Part shown: positions 8,600 through 18,423 of the stretch, piece after piece | Numbering within the stretch: position 1 is the stretch's first letter | Layout: the number at the start of each line of letters is the position of its first letter | Origin: MGBC124762 sp048201935 | Lineage (GTDB): Bacteria > Bacillota > Clostridia > Oscillospirales > Oscillospiraceae | Assembly: GCA_048201935.1 (NCBI GenBank) | Contig: DBFBGR010000024.1 | Span: 1 to 64,000, forward strand | Direction: 5' to 3' | DNA: 64,000 nt | Program-made: the position numbers and the translations under genes | Notes under the pieces: model-generated | What the model saw: the letters and a program-made list of their open reading frames with translations, nothing else | Databases searched by the model: none | What the model was told of the DNA's origin: nothing

Positions 8600-11500
8600 T
8601 TACTTGCCCAGGCGCACGTAGCGCTGGAGCACAGCGGCGACCTCGGCGCGGGTGGCGTCGCCCCGGGGGACGATGTTGTCGGCGCTCTTGCCGTTGATGA
8701 TGCCGTTCTGGATGGCCCAGCGCATGGCGACCTCAGCCCAGGCGGAGACCTGGTCCGCGTCGCTGAACTTCTCCATGCCCGTGGTGGTGACCAGCGCGGG
8801 AGAGCCGGCGTAGCGGTAGATCATCACCACCAGCTCCTCGCGGGTGATGGCGCGGTTGGGGCCGAAGGTGCCGTCGGTGTAGCCGTTGATCACGCCGGTC
8901 TCAGAGGCCCAGTCCACCGCGGCGGCAAACCAGTCGCCACTGGCCACGTCGGAGAAGTCCACGCGCTTGCCGGCCTTGACCTCGCCGTCCAGACGGTAGA
9001 GGACGGTGGCCATCATGCCCCGGGTCATGGTCGCGTCAGGGGCGAAGTGGGTGTCGCTGACGCCGTTGAAGAGGTCACGGGCGGACACAAAGTCCACGGC
9101 GCTCTTACCCCAGTGGCCGGACATATCATAAAAGCTCCTGGCCCGGTTCACGATCTTCACCGTGGCGCTCTCGTCCAGGTCGAAGATCACCTCGCCGTCC
9201 ACCACGATGCTGTCGCGGATGATCTCCTCGGAGCCGTCGTCCTTGACGATGACGGCCACCATGCCGCTGTTGGCCTTGTCCACGCCGACGCGGACCTGGG
9301 TGCTCTGGGCGCTCTTGCCCAGGGTCACGTCGGTGGTGATCTCGCCGGCGGGGGTGGTGGTGGTGACGATCTTGGTTCCGTCGGGCTTGGTGTCGGTGAC
9401 GGTGACGGTGCCGTCCTTGGCGGTGACGGTGGTGCGCTTGGTGCCGTCGGCCAGGGTCTCGTCCTTGGTGGTGGTCGTGCCGGTGGTGCCGGAGCTGGAG
9501 CTGCCACCGCCGCCACCGCCGCTGGGACGGCTGGACTTGGTGCCCTCCTGCTTGGCGGCGTTAAAGGCCAGGGTGGCCTCGTTCAGCTCGGCCAGAGCGG
9601 CCTCGATCTCCTCGGCGGTGGCCTCGGCGTTGTCGGCCACGGTCTCGGCCTTGGTGATGGCGGCGGCATAGTCGGCCTTCACCGCGGCGGTGACAAACGC
9701 CTCGCCCCGCTTCACGCTGGCGGCGTCCTCGGCCACGGTGATCTCGTCGGCGGCCTTCTTGGCGGCGGCGACGGCGGCGGTCAGGTCGTCCAGGGTCACG
9801 TCCTTCTCACCGGCGTGGAGGTTGGCCTCCACAGCGGCGGCCAGCGCGGCCACAGCGTCGGCCACCTGGGCCTCGGTGGCGGCCTTGTTGTCGGCCACGG
9901 CCTGGGCGTCGGCGATGGCCCGGGTCAGGGCGGTCTTCTCGGCGGCGGTGGCCCAAAGGTCGGTCTTCAGGACCTCCGTGCCGCTCTGGGCGGTCTTGGC
10001 CATGTCCAGCTTGGCCTGGGCGGTCTTGATGGCGGCCACCAGCGCGGTCTTGTCCGCCTCGGGCGCGGTGTAGGTGGCCTTGGCGGTGGCGGTATCGTCG
10101 CCCAGGGTCACGGTGACCTCATAGGCGCCCGCGGCGTCGGCCTGGTCCAGCCAGGTCTGGTCCTTGTGGTCGGTCCCGGCCTGGCTCACCATGTGGAAGG
10201 AGATCCAGGCGTTGGCGTTGGGCCCGGCGGCCTCAAAGCTCAGGGTGTCGGCGCGGTCGTCGCCCGAGCCGAACCGGACGGCGGCGTTGTCCTTCTTCAC
10301 CGCGAAGGTCACGACGCCGGCCTGGGCCCGGTCATACTTCACCAGCAGCCAGGGCAACTGAACATCGGCGGCGGGCCGCAGGGTCTCGGCGGTAGCGCCG
10401 TAATAGTTGTAGGTCGGAGCCAGGGTCTCGTAGTTCTCGGCGGTGATGAACACGATGGAGGCGTCCTTCACGGCGGGCCCGGCGGGCTCGCCGGGCTTCT
10501 TGCCGTCCTGCTTCTGGCCGTTGAAGGTCTCCACGGCGGCGTTCAGGGCGGTCGCGGCCTCGTCCACCTGGGCCTGGGTGGCGCTGGCGTCGTCCAGCAC
10601 GCCCTGGGCGGTGGTGATGGCGGCGACCAGGGTGGCCAGCTGATCGGCGGTGACCCACTGCTCAGCGGCGGGCACGTCGGCGCCGTCGTCGGAGGTCTTC
10701 ACGCCCTCCTTGGTGGTGTTGGCCGCGGCGATGGCGTCGGCCAGCGCGCCCTTGTCCACCACAGTGGTGCCGGCGGCGTTGATCTTGCCGGCCTTAAAGG
10801 TGATCTGCCAGGTCCAGACCAGGGAGTTATCCGCGGTCTTATACTGCTTCAGCGTCCGGGTCTGGGTGGCCTCGGCGGTGGAAGCCGCCTCGCCCAGGCC
10901 GACGTAGTAGGTCTCGTAGGTCTTGCCGTCCACCACCTGGGTGCGGTTCTTGATGGTGGCGATCTCCGTCTCGGCGCCGTCCGCCACTTTTTTATAGGTA
11001 TACGCACCGGCGCTCTCCACGGGCATGCCCAGACCCAGCCAAGCGCTCTCAACGCCCTGGGCGTTGTTGTGGAGGGTCACCTCGTCGGCGGTGACCTCCA
11101 CGGTGACCTCCTTGGTAGCGCCGTTCACGCTCTTGACCACAGCTTTGTAGTTGCTGGCCAGGCCGTTGGCGGGCAGAGCGGAGCCGTCGTCGATCTGGCC
11201 CAGGTTGGCGGGCACCACCGTGGGATTGGCGGCGAAGCTGCCGGTGACGGTCACGTTCTTGGCGGGCATGGTGAAGCTGTTGTCGCTGATGGTCACATCG
11301 CTGGAGGTCCAGCCGGTGAAGTACTTCCCGGCCTGGGCGCCCGGGGTCAGGGTGACGATCTCGCCCGCGGCGGCGGCGGCCTTGTCGGCGGTGCCGCCGT
11401 TGACGGTGACGGTGTACCGGGCGGCCGTGAAGGTCACGGTGATGGTGACCGCCTTGGCGGGCATGGTGAACTTGCCGTCGTTGACGGTCACGGCGTTGTC

Positions 11501-12814
11501 GTCCCCGTCCTTAACGGTGATGGTATCCAGCTCGTAGCCGGCGGCGGGAGCGGCGGTGACGGTGACCTCCGTGCCGACCTCAGCCTCGGTGGCGGGGCTG
11601 GTGGTCACGGTGCCGTTCTCCGTGGCGGCCACGGTGATGGCGTACTTGACCTTGCTGGCGGTGATGACCACGGCGTCGGCGGTGACGGTGTAGACGCCGC
11701 TGGAGGAGCTGTCAGCGCCGGTGACGCTGTCCACCTGATAGCCGGGCTCCACATCCAGAAGGAAGGTGACGGCAAGGTTCTTGTCCACGGTCACCTTACC
11801 CTCGGCCATGGGCAGGTCGTTGCCGCTGGTGTCCTTCGGGCTCACGCGCACGCCCTCGGGGACGGTGAAGGTGATGGTCTTGGTCTCAGCGGGCGTGGAC
11901 TGCTCCTCCTTGAAGGTCACGGTGACGGTGACCGCCTTGGCGGGCATGGTGAACACGCCGTTGTTCACGGCCACATTGCCGCTTTCATCGTCGGTGACGG
12001 TAATGGTATCCACCTCGTAGCCCTGGGCGGGCTCGGCGGTGATGGTGACCTCGGCGTCAGCCTCAGCCTCGTCAGCGGGGCTGGTGGTCACCGTGCCGTT
12101 CTCCGTGGCGGCCACGGTGATGGCGTACTTGTCAGCGGGAGTGGGCGGGGTGACCTGGGTCTCCTGAAAGGTCACGGTGACGGTGACATCGTAGGCGGGC
12201 ATGGTGAAGGTGCCGTCCTCGCCCACGGTCACGGTGGTCGTGGTATCCTCCCTCTTGGCCACGGTGATGGCGTCCAGCTCGTAGCCTTCGTCGGCGGTGG
12301 CCGTCACGGTGACGGTCTCGCCCTCGGCAACCTCGGCGGTCACAGCGCCACCCACCGTCACGGTGAAGGAGCCGTTGGTGGCGATGGCGGAGGTGATGGT
12401 GTAGGTGGCGGGCCCGGGGTCGGGCTCGGTGGCGGCCTGGACCCGCACCACGGTCCGGGCGCTCTCGTCATTGTCGGTCTCGGTGGCGGAGACGTAATAG
12501 GTGCCCGCGGCGATAGCCGGATCGAGGCCGTCAAAGGTCAGGGCCGTGCCGGTGGCCGCGACCCCGCTCTTCAGGGCGGCGCCATCGCTGGCCGCGTCGT
12601 AGAGCGCGAAGGTGGTACCCTCGGCAGGCTCGTCGCTCAGGGTAAAGGTGACCGAGGCAACGCTGGTCTCGCCCTCCCCCATGGTGAAGACATCACCCTG
12701 AGCTGCAAACACGGGCGCGGCGCTCTCCACGGCCGCGGCGGGCACTACCAGCAGTCCGGCGATCAGGCAGATCGTCAGGACCAGAGACAGCGTCCGCGTC
12801 ATGGTCTTCTTCAT
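8600..12814 (-). CDS. Giant SLH surface protein B (InlB-type repeats, FIVAR)
   Basis: A secreted 1404-residue paralogue of SLH protein A. The start is the ATG at 12814 (MKKTMTRTLS), chosen because GGGAGG sits nine bases upstream and a signal peptide (about 1-28) follows directly; an in-frame upstream start would place 45 charged residues before it. After a short N-terminal domain come repeats with 'ITVAATENGTVTTSP...GYEVDTITV' texture (divergent InlB B-repeats, about 130-530), several FIVAR-like helical segments (about 695-780, 925-1090), a Gly/Ser linker, the 'DGTKxxTxTAKDGTVTVTDTKPDGTK' type segment, and three SLH domains (about 1230-1404). It should be wall-bound through the SLH domains. 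The last 250 residues are very close to those of protein A, so a tandem duplication is likely. No enzyme domain is seen. Confidence 0.9.
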   Translation of the reverse strand: MKKTMTRTLSLVLTICLIAGLLVVPAAAVESAAPVFAAQGDVFTMGEGETSVASVTFTLSDEPAEGTTFALYDAASDGAALKSGVAATGTALTFDGLDPAIAAGTYYVSATETDNDESARTVVRVQAATEPDPGPATYTITSAIATNGSFTVTVGGAVTAEVAEGETVTVTATADEGYELDAITVAKREDTTTTVTVGEDGTFTMPAYDVTVTVTFQETQVTPPTPADKYAITVAATENGTVTTSPADEAEADAEVTITAEPAQGYEVDTITVTDDESGNVAVNNGVFTMPAKAVTVTVTFKEEQSTPAETKTITFTVPEGVRVSPKDTSGNDLPMAEGKVTVDKNLAVTFLLDVEPGYQVDSVTGADSSSSGVYTVTADAVVITASKVKYAITVAATENGTVTTSPATEAEVGTEVTVTAAPAAGYELDTITVKDGDDNAVTVNDGKFTMPAKAVTITVTFTAARYTVTVNGGTADKAAAAAGEIVTLTPGAQAGKYFTGWTSSDVTISDNSFTMPAKNVTVTGSFAANPTVVPANLGQIDDGSALPANGLASNYKAVVKSVNGATKEVTVEVTADEVTLHNNAQGVESAWLGLGMPVESAGAYTYKKVADGAETEIATIKNRTQVVDGKTYETYYVGLGEAASTAEATQTRTLKQYKTADNSLVWTWQITFKAGKINAAGTTVVDKGALADAIAAANTTKEGVKTSDDGADVPAAEQWVTADQLATLVAAITTAQGVLDDASATQAQVDEAATALNAAVETFNGQKQDGKKPGEPAGPAVKDASIVFITAENYETLAPTYNYYGATAETLRPAADVQLPWLLVKYDRAQAGVVTFAVKKDNAAVRFGSGDDRADTLSFEAAGPNANAWISFHMVSQAGTDHKDQTWLDQADAAGAYEVTVTLGDDTATAKATYTAPEADKTALVAAIKTAQAKLDMAKTAQSGTEVLKTDLWATAAEKTALTRAIADAQAVADNKAATEAQVADAVAALAAAVEANLHAGEKDVTLDDLTAAVAAAKKAADEITVAEDAASVKRGEAFVTAAVKADYAAAITKAETVADNAEATAEEIEAALAELNEATLAFNAAKQEGTKSSRPSGGGGGGSSSSGTTGTTTTKDETLADGTKRTTVTAKDGTVTVTDTKPDGTKIVTTTTPAGEITTDVTLGKSAQSTQVRVGVDKANSGMVAVIVKDDGSEEIIRDSIVVDGEVIFDLDESATVKIVNRARSFYDMSGHWGKSAVDFVSARDLFNGVSDTHFAPDATMTRGMMATVLYRLDGEVKAGKRVDFSDVASGDWFAAAVDWASETGVINGYTDGTFGPNRAITREELVVMIYRYAGSPALVTTTGMEKFSDADQVSAWAEVAMRWAIQNGIINGKSADNIVPRGDATRAEVAAVLQRYVRLGK

Positions 12815-12881
12815 TCTGTCATACCTCCCAAAATATATAATTTTATATATGCAAAACACCCTATCGCAGGGAACTTTAGGC

Positions 12882-12910
12882 ATTTTATCATGGGCGGCCA
12901 CGGTTTGCAA
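12882..12910 (-). promoter_or_regulatory. Promoter of SLH protein B (shared surface-gene type)
   Basis: Minus strand -35 TTGCAA (12905-12910), 17-bp spacer, -10 TAAAAT (12882-12887), about 68 bases before the ATG. Confidence 0.75.
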
Positions 12911-12987
12911 GGACTTCTTCCTCGTCCTTTCGCCATTTTCCCGCTCCAAATCCTGGAGGTGGATTGTATAGAATGTATAGCCCGGGG

Positions 12988-13020
12988 AAAAAACAGCCCC
13001 GGCACTGGCGTGTCGGGGCT
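12988..13020 (-). terminator. Terminator of uxaC
   Basis: Stem AGCCCCGGCAC/TGTCGGGGCT (12995-13005, 13011-13020) followed on the minus strand by T6 (12988-12993). Confidence 0.85.
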
Positions 13021-13042
13021 GGACTGTCAGGCGCTAGCTTGC

Positions 13043-14476
13043 TTACAGGTTGAAGTACCGCTTGGCGTTGTTGAAGCACACGCCCTCCACGATGGTCTTC
13101 AGGGCCTCCTCGTCGTTGGGGTACTCCCCGTCCTCCACCCAGTGGCCGACGAGATTGCAGAAAATGCGGCGGAAGTAGTCGTGCCGGGCGTAGCTCAGGA
13201 AGGAGCGGGAATCGGTGAGCATGCCCACGAAGTTGCCCAGCAATCCCAGGTTGGCCAGCGACTTCATCTGCTCCTCCATACCGGTCTTGGTGTCGTTGAA
13301 CCACCAGGCCGAGCCGTGCTGGATCTTGCCCGGCACCTCGGTGCCCTGGAACACGCCCAGCATGGTGCCAAGCTGCTCGTTGTCGGCGGGGTTCAGGGAG
13401 TAGAGGATGGTCTTGGGGCACTCCCCGGTCATGTCGAGAGCGGAGAGCAGCCGGGCGATGTCGCCGCCGCAGGTGTTCTGGGCGATCATGTCAAAGCCGG
13501 TGTCCGGGCCCAGCTTGCGGTACATCCGCTCGTTCATGTTGCGAAGGCAGCTATAGTGGAGCTGCATCACGATGCCCAGGCGGTGGTATTCCTTGCCCAG
13601 GTGCATGAGAACGGCGGTCTGGTAGCCCTCGGCCTCCTCGATGGTGACCTCGCCGCCGCGCATCACCTTCTGGTAGGCGGCGTTGGCGGTCTCGTCGGAG
13701 ACGGGGCGGTAGGGGATGTAGTCCAGGCCGTGGTCGGTGGCCCGGCAGCCGTGGTCCACGAAGAACTCCAGCCGCTCAGTCAGGGCGGCCTTCACGTCAG
13801 CCAGAGTGGCCAGCTCAGCCTTGCCCACGCTCTTGGCCAGGGCCTTCATGTAGTCGGCAAAGCCCTCTTTATTGATGTTGATGGCCTTGTCGGGCCGGTA
13901 GGACGGGGCCACGGTGAACTTGATGGTGGGGTCGGCGGCGATCTTCTCGTGCCACTCCAGGGAGTCGATGGGGTCGTCGGTGGTGCCGATGAAGGCCACG
14001 TTGGACTGCTCGATGAGCCCCCGCACGGTCATGGTGGGGTCGTTTTGGAGCTTATCCTTGGCCATGTCCCAGACTTCCTTGACGGTCTTGGGGCCCAGCA
14101 CGCCGTCATAGCCGAAGAACTTGCGCAGCTCCAGGTTGCACCAGTGGAACATGGGGTTGCCGATGGCCATCTGCAGCGCCTCGGAGAACTTCTCCAGCCG
14201 CTCGATACCGGGCTTGTGGCCGGTGATGTACGCCTCGTCGATGCCGTGGGAGCGCATCACACGCCACTTATAGTGGTCGCCAAAGTAGGTGCCGTCGGGG
14301 TTCTCGCCCCCCAGCCACACCTGGCACAGGTCCTCGAAGCGGCGGTTCTCGTAAATTTCACGGGGCGGGATGTGGCAGTGGTAGTCGCACAGGGGCATCT
14401 TCTCGGCGTAGTCGTGGAAAAGATGCTTGGCGGTCTCGGTCTCCAGCAGGAAGTCTTTGTCCATAAAGGGTCTCAT
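13043..14476 (-). CDS. uxaC: Glucuronate (uronate) isomerase UxaC
   Basis: A 477-residue member of the amidohydrolase-fold uronate isomerase family, converting D-glucuronate to D-fructuronate (and galacturonate to tagaturonate) at the entry of hexuronate breakdown in the cytoplasm. The N-terminal metal motif DYHCHIPP holds His33 and His35, and the FVGMLTDSRSFLSYARHDYFRR block near the C-terminus is the family signature. Length matches the family (about 465-475). The ATG at 14476 has AAAGGAG upstream. It stands alone here between its own promoter and terminator, so the remaining uronate genes must lie elsewhere. Confidence 0.95.
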   Translation of the reverse strand: MRPFMDKDFLLETETAKHLFHDYAEKMPLCDYHCHIPPREIYENRRFEDLCQVWLGGENPDGTYFGDHYKWRVMRSHGIDEAYITGHKPGIERLEKFSEALQMAIGNPMFHWCNLELRKFFGYDGVLGPKTVKEVWDMAKDKLQNDPTMTVRGLIEQSNVAFIGTTDDPIDSLEWHEKIAADPTIKFTVAPSYRPDKAININKEGFADYMKALAKSVGKAELATLADVKAALTERLEFFVDHGCRATDHGLDYIPYRPVSDETANAAYQKVMRGGEVTIEEAEGYQTAVLMHLGKEYHRLGIVMQLHYSCLRNMNERMYRKLGPDTGFDMIAQNTCGGDIARLLSALDMTGECPKTILYSLNPADNEQLGTMLGVFQGTEVPGKIQHGSAWWFNDTKTGMEEQMKSLANLGLLGNFVGMLTDSRSFLSYARHDYFRRIFCNLVGHWVEDGEYPNDEEALKTIVEGVCFNNAKRYFNL

Positions 14477-14520
14477 GGGGGTAAGCTCCTTTCTGTGATG
14501 GTGGTTTGCTATCCTTTTCC

Positions 14521-14548
14521 ATTATACCGTCAAAATTGAAAAGCGCAA
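14521..14548 (-). promoter_or_regulatory. Promoter of uxaC
   Basis: Minus strand -35 TTGCGC (14543-14548), 16-bp spacer, -10 TATAAT (14521-14526). Confidence 0.65.
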
Positions 14549-14581
14549 GACCCATCCCACCGCTTTTTTACAGAAAATTCA

Positions 14582-14610
14582 TTGTAATACTGCCCGGGCT
14601 GTGTTAGAAT
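14582..14610 (+). promoter_or_regulatory. Promoter of ftsH
   Basis: -35 TTGTAA (14582-14587), 17-bp spacer, -10 TAGAAT (14605-14610). The in-frame GTG at 14601 overlaps this promoter, so it cannot be the start codon of ftsH. Confidence 0.75.
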
Positions 14611-14642
14611 ACGGATATCGTACCTCTGAGGAGGGATCATTT

Positions 14643-16631
<1,989 letters not shown>

Positions 16632-16634
16632 CAG

Positions 16635-16675
16635 AAAGGAGCCTTTCCGCCAAAGTGGCGGAAAGGCTCCTTTTT
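16635..16675. terminator. Bidirectional terminator between ftsH and putP
   Basis: An 18-bp perfect stem (16635-16652 and 16656-16673, three-base loop) with A-rich left and T-rich right flanks. Confidence 0.9.
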
Positions 16676-16714
16676 GCTAAGACCACACTAGATCAAAGAC
16701 CTGGGATAGCCCGC

Positions 16715-18253
16715 TCAGGCGGCCTTCTTGGACTGCTCGAAGCCGTCCAGGACCTCCTGGTCGGGCTGGGCGGTGAGCAGGCTCACCACCACCAGAGCCA
16801 CGCAGCCCACGATGAAGGCGGGCAGCAGCTCGTAGATGGCCCAGGCGCCGCCCATAGGGGCCACGGCGAACTTCCAGATAAAGACCATCGCGCCGCCGGC
16901 CACCATGCCCGCCAGCGCGCCCCACTTGTTGCTGCGCTTCCAGAACAGGCTGGCCAGCACCACCGGGCCGAAGGCGGCGCCGAAGCCCGCCCAGGCGAAG
17001 GAGACGATCTTGAACACGGAGCTGTTGGGGTCCCAGGCGAAGACCACCGCCACCAAAGCGATGGCGATAACGGTGCCCCGGGCGGCCAGCATGGCCTTCT
17101 TCTGGCTCAGCTTCACGCCGCCGAAGTCCTGGACCAGGTCTTGGGACACGCTGGAGGCGGCGGCCAAGAGCTGGGAGTCGGCGGTGGACATGGTGGCGGC
17201 CAGGATGCCCGCCAGCACCACGCCGGCGATGAGGGCCAGCAGCACGCCGTGCTGGCTCATGAGCTTGGACATCTCCACGATGATGGTCTGGGAGGTGGCG
17301 CCGTCCAGAGCGGGGATGGCGCCGGAGCCGGCGGTGATGGCGTTGCCCACCACGCCGATGAAGATGGCGATGCCCATGGAGAGGACCACCCAAATGGAGG
17401 CCACGCGGCGGGAGGTGGTGAGCTCACGCTCGTCCCGGATGGCCATGAAGCGAAGCAGGATGTGGGGCATACCGAAGTAGCCAAGGCCCCAGGCCAGGGT
17501 GGACACGATGGGCAAGAAGCCGAAGGACCCAGCGGCGCCGGTGGCGGCGTTATAGCCCTGGGTCAGGCCCAGGTAGCCGGGCAGGCCCTTGGCGTTCTCC
17601 ACCACGTTGGCCAGGCCCCCGGCCTGGTCCACCCCGAAGAGCACCACCGCCAGCAGGGCGATGGTCATGACGATGGACTGGATGAAGTCGGTGGTGGACA
17701 CGGCCAGGAAGCCGCCCAGCACCGTGTAGCCGATGATGACCACCGCGCCCACGATCATGGTGGTGTGGTAATCCCAGCCGAAGAGGCTGTTAAACAGCGT
17801 CCCCACCGCGGCAAAGCCCGAGGCGGTGTAGGGCACGAAGAAGACCACGATGACCAGCGCGGCGATGGCGGAGAGCATATGCCGCTTGTCGCCGTAGCGG
17901 CGGGAGAAGTAGTCGGGGATGGTAAAGGCCCCCAGCTGAGCGGAGTACCGGCGCAGCCGACGGGCCACGATGAGCCAGTTGAGGTAAGTACCCACCGCCA
18001 GGCCGATGGCCGTCCAGGTCACCTCGGCCAGGCCCGCGAAGTAGGCAAGGCCGGGCAGGCCCATGAGCAGGTAAGCGGACATATCCGACGCCTCCGCGCT
18101 CATGGCGGTGACGTAGGGGCCCAGCTTGCGCCCGCCCAGGTAGAACTGGTCGGAGCTCTCCCCCTTGCCCTTGCGGCCGAAATACACGCCGATGAGGACG
18201 GTGGCGGCCAGGTAGAGCACGATGGAGATCAAAATGTAAACTTCTTTGGACAT
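16715..18253 (-). CDS. putP: Sodium/proline symporter PutP
   Basis: A 512-residue sodium:solute symporter of the SSS family, proline branch: it imports L-proline with Na+. Hallmarks are the N-terminal FYLGGRKLGPYVTAMSAEASDMS block (sodium-site region), the GYxVLGGFLAVSTTDFIQ segment and the long series of about 13 membrane spans. Start is ATG 18253 (MSKEVYILIS) with AAGGAGGT seven bases upstream; upstream in-frame residues precede the promoter region and are not protein-like. Single gene between a good promoter and a shared terminator. Another solute of the family (for example pantothenate) is less likely given the motif match. Confidence 0.9.
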   Translation of the reverse strand: MSKEVYILISIVLYLAATVLIGVYFGRKGKGESSDQFYLGGRKLGPYVTAMSAEASDMSAYLLMGLPGLAYFAGLAEVTWTAIGLAVGTYLNWLIVARRLRRYSAQLGAFTIPDYFSRRYGDKRHMLSAIAALVIVVFFVPYTASGFAAVGTLFNSLFGWDYHTTMIVGAVVIIGYTVLGGFLAVSTTDFIQSIVMTIALLAVVLFGVDQAGGLANVVENAKGLPGYLGLTQGYNAATGAAGSFGFLPIVSTLAWGLGYFGMPHILLRFMAIRDERELTTSRRVASIWVVLSMGIAIFIGVVGNAITAGSGAIPALDGATSQTIIVEMSKLMSQHGVLLALIAGVVLAGILAATMSTADSQLLAAASSVSQDLVQDFGGVKLSQKKAMLAARGTVIAIALVAVVFAWDPNSSVFKIVSFAWAGFGAAFGPVVLASLFWKRSNKWGALAGMVAGGAMVFIWKFAVAPMGGAWAIYELLPAFIVGCVALVVVSLLTAQPDQEVLDGFEQSKKAA

Positions 18254-18299
18254 GAAATGTACCTCCTTACACGTCGCGGAAAGCCCGCAACATTGGCCT

Positions 18300-18328
18300 A
18301 TCATACCACACTTTTCCAAAAAACGCAA
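18300..18328 (-). promoter_or_regulatory. Promoter of putP
   Basis: Minus strand -35 TTGCGT (18323-18328), 17-bp spacer, -10 TATGAT (18300-18305). Confidence 0.7.
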
Positions 18329-18371
18329 TAGGCAATTAGCGTGCTAAAGCGAAGTTCCCCCTCCCAAGGGC

Positions 18372-18404
18372 AAAAAAACAGGGACGCCCAAGTGGGCGTC
18401 CCTG
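18372..18404 (-). terminator. Terminator of the cohesin/dockerin SLH operon
   Basis: Stem CAGGGACGCCCA/TGGGCGTCCCTG (18379-18390, 18393-18404) with seven T on the minus strand (18372-18378). No other terminator occurs between the three genes upstream. Confidence 0.9.
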
Positions 18405-18423
18405 CTCAAATGCGAGGTTTTTC

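Noticed and set aside
8197..8697. Short reading frames inside the hairpin array
   Set aside because: Pro/Gly/Arg low complexity dictated by the inverted repeats, no ribosome site, and overlap with the terminator of SLH protein B.
12815..12949. Upstream in-frame start of SLH protein B
   Set aside because: It would put about 45 charged residues before a clear signal peptide and overlaps the promoter.
8507..14539. 2010-codon plus-strand reading frame across SLH protein B and uxaC
   Set aside because: It spans two real minus-strand genes and their terminators and promoter, so it cannot be one gene.
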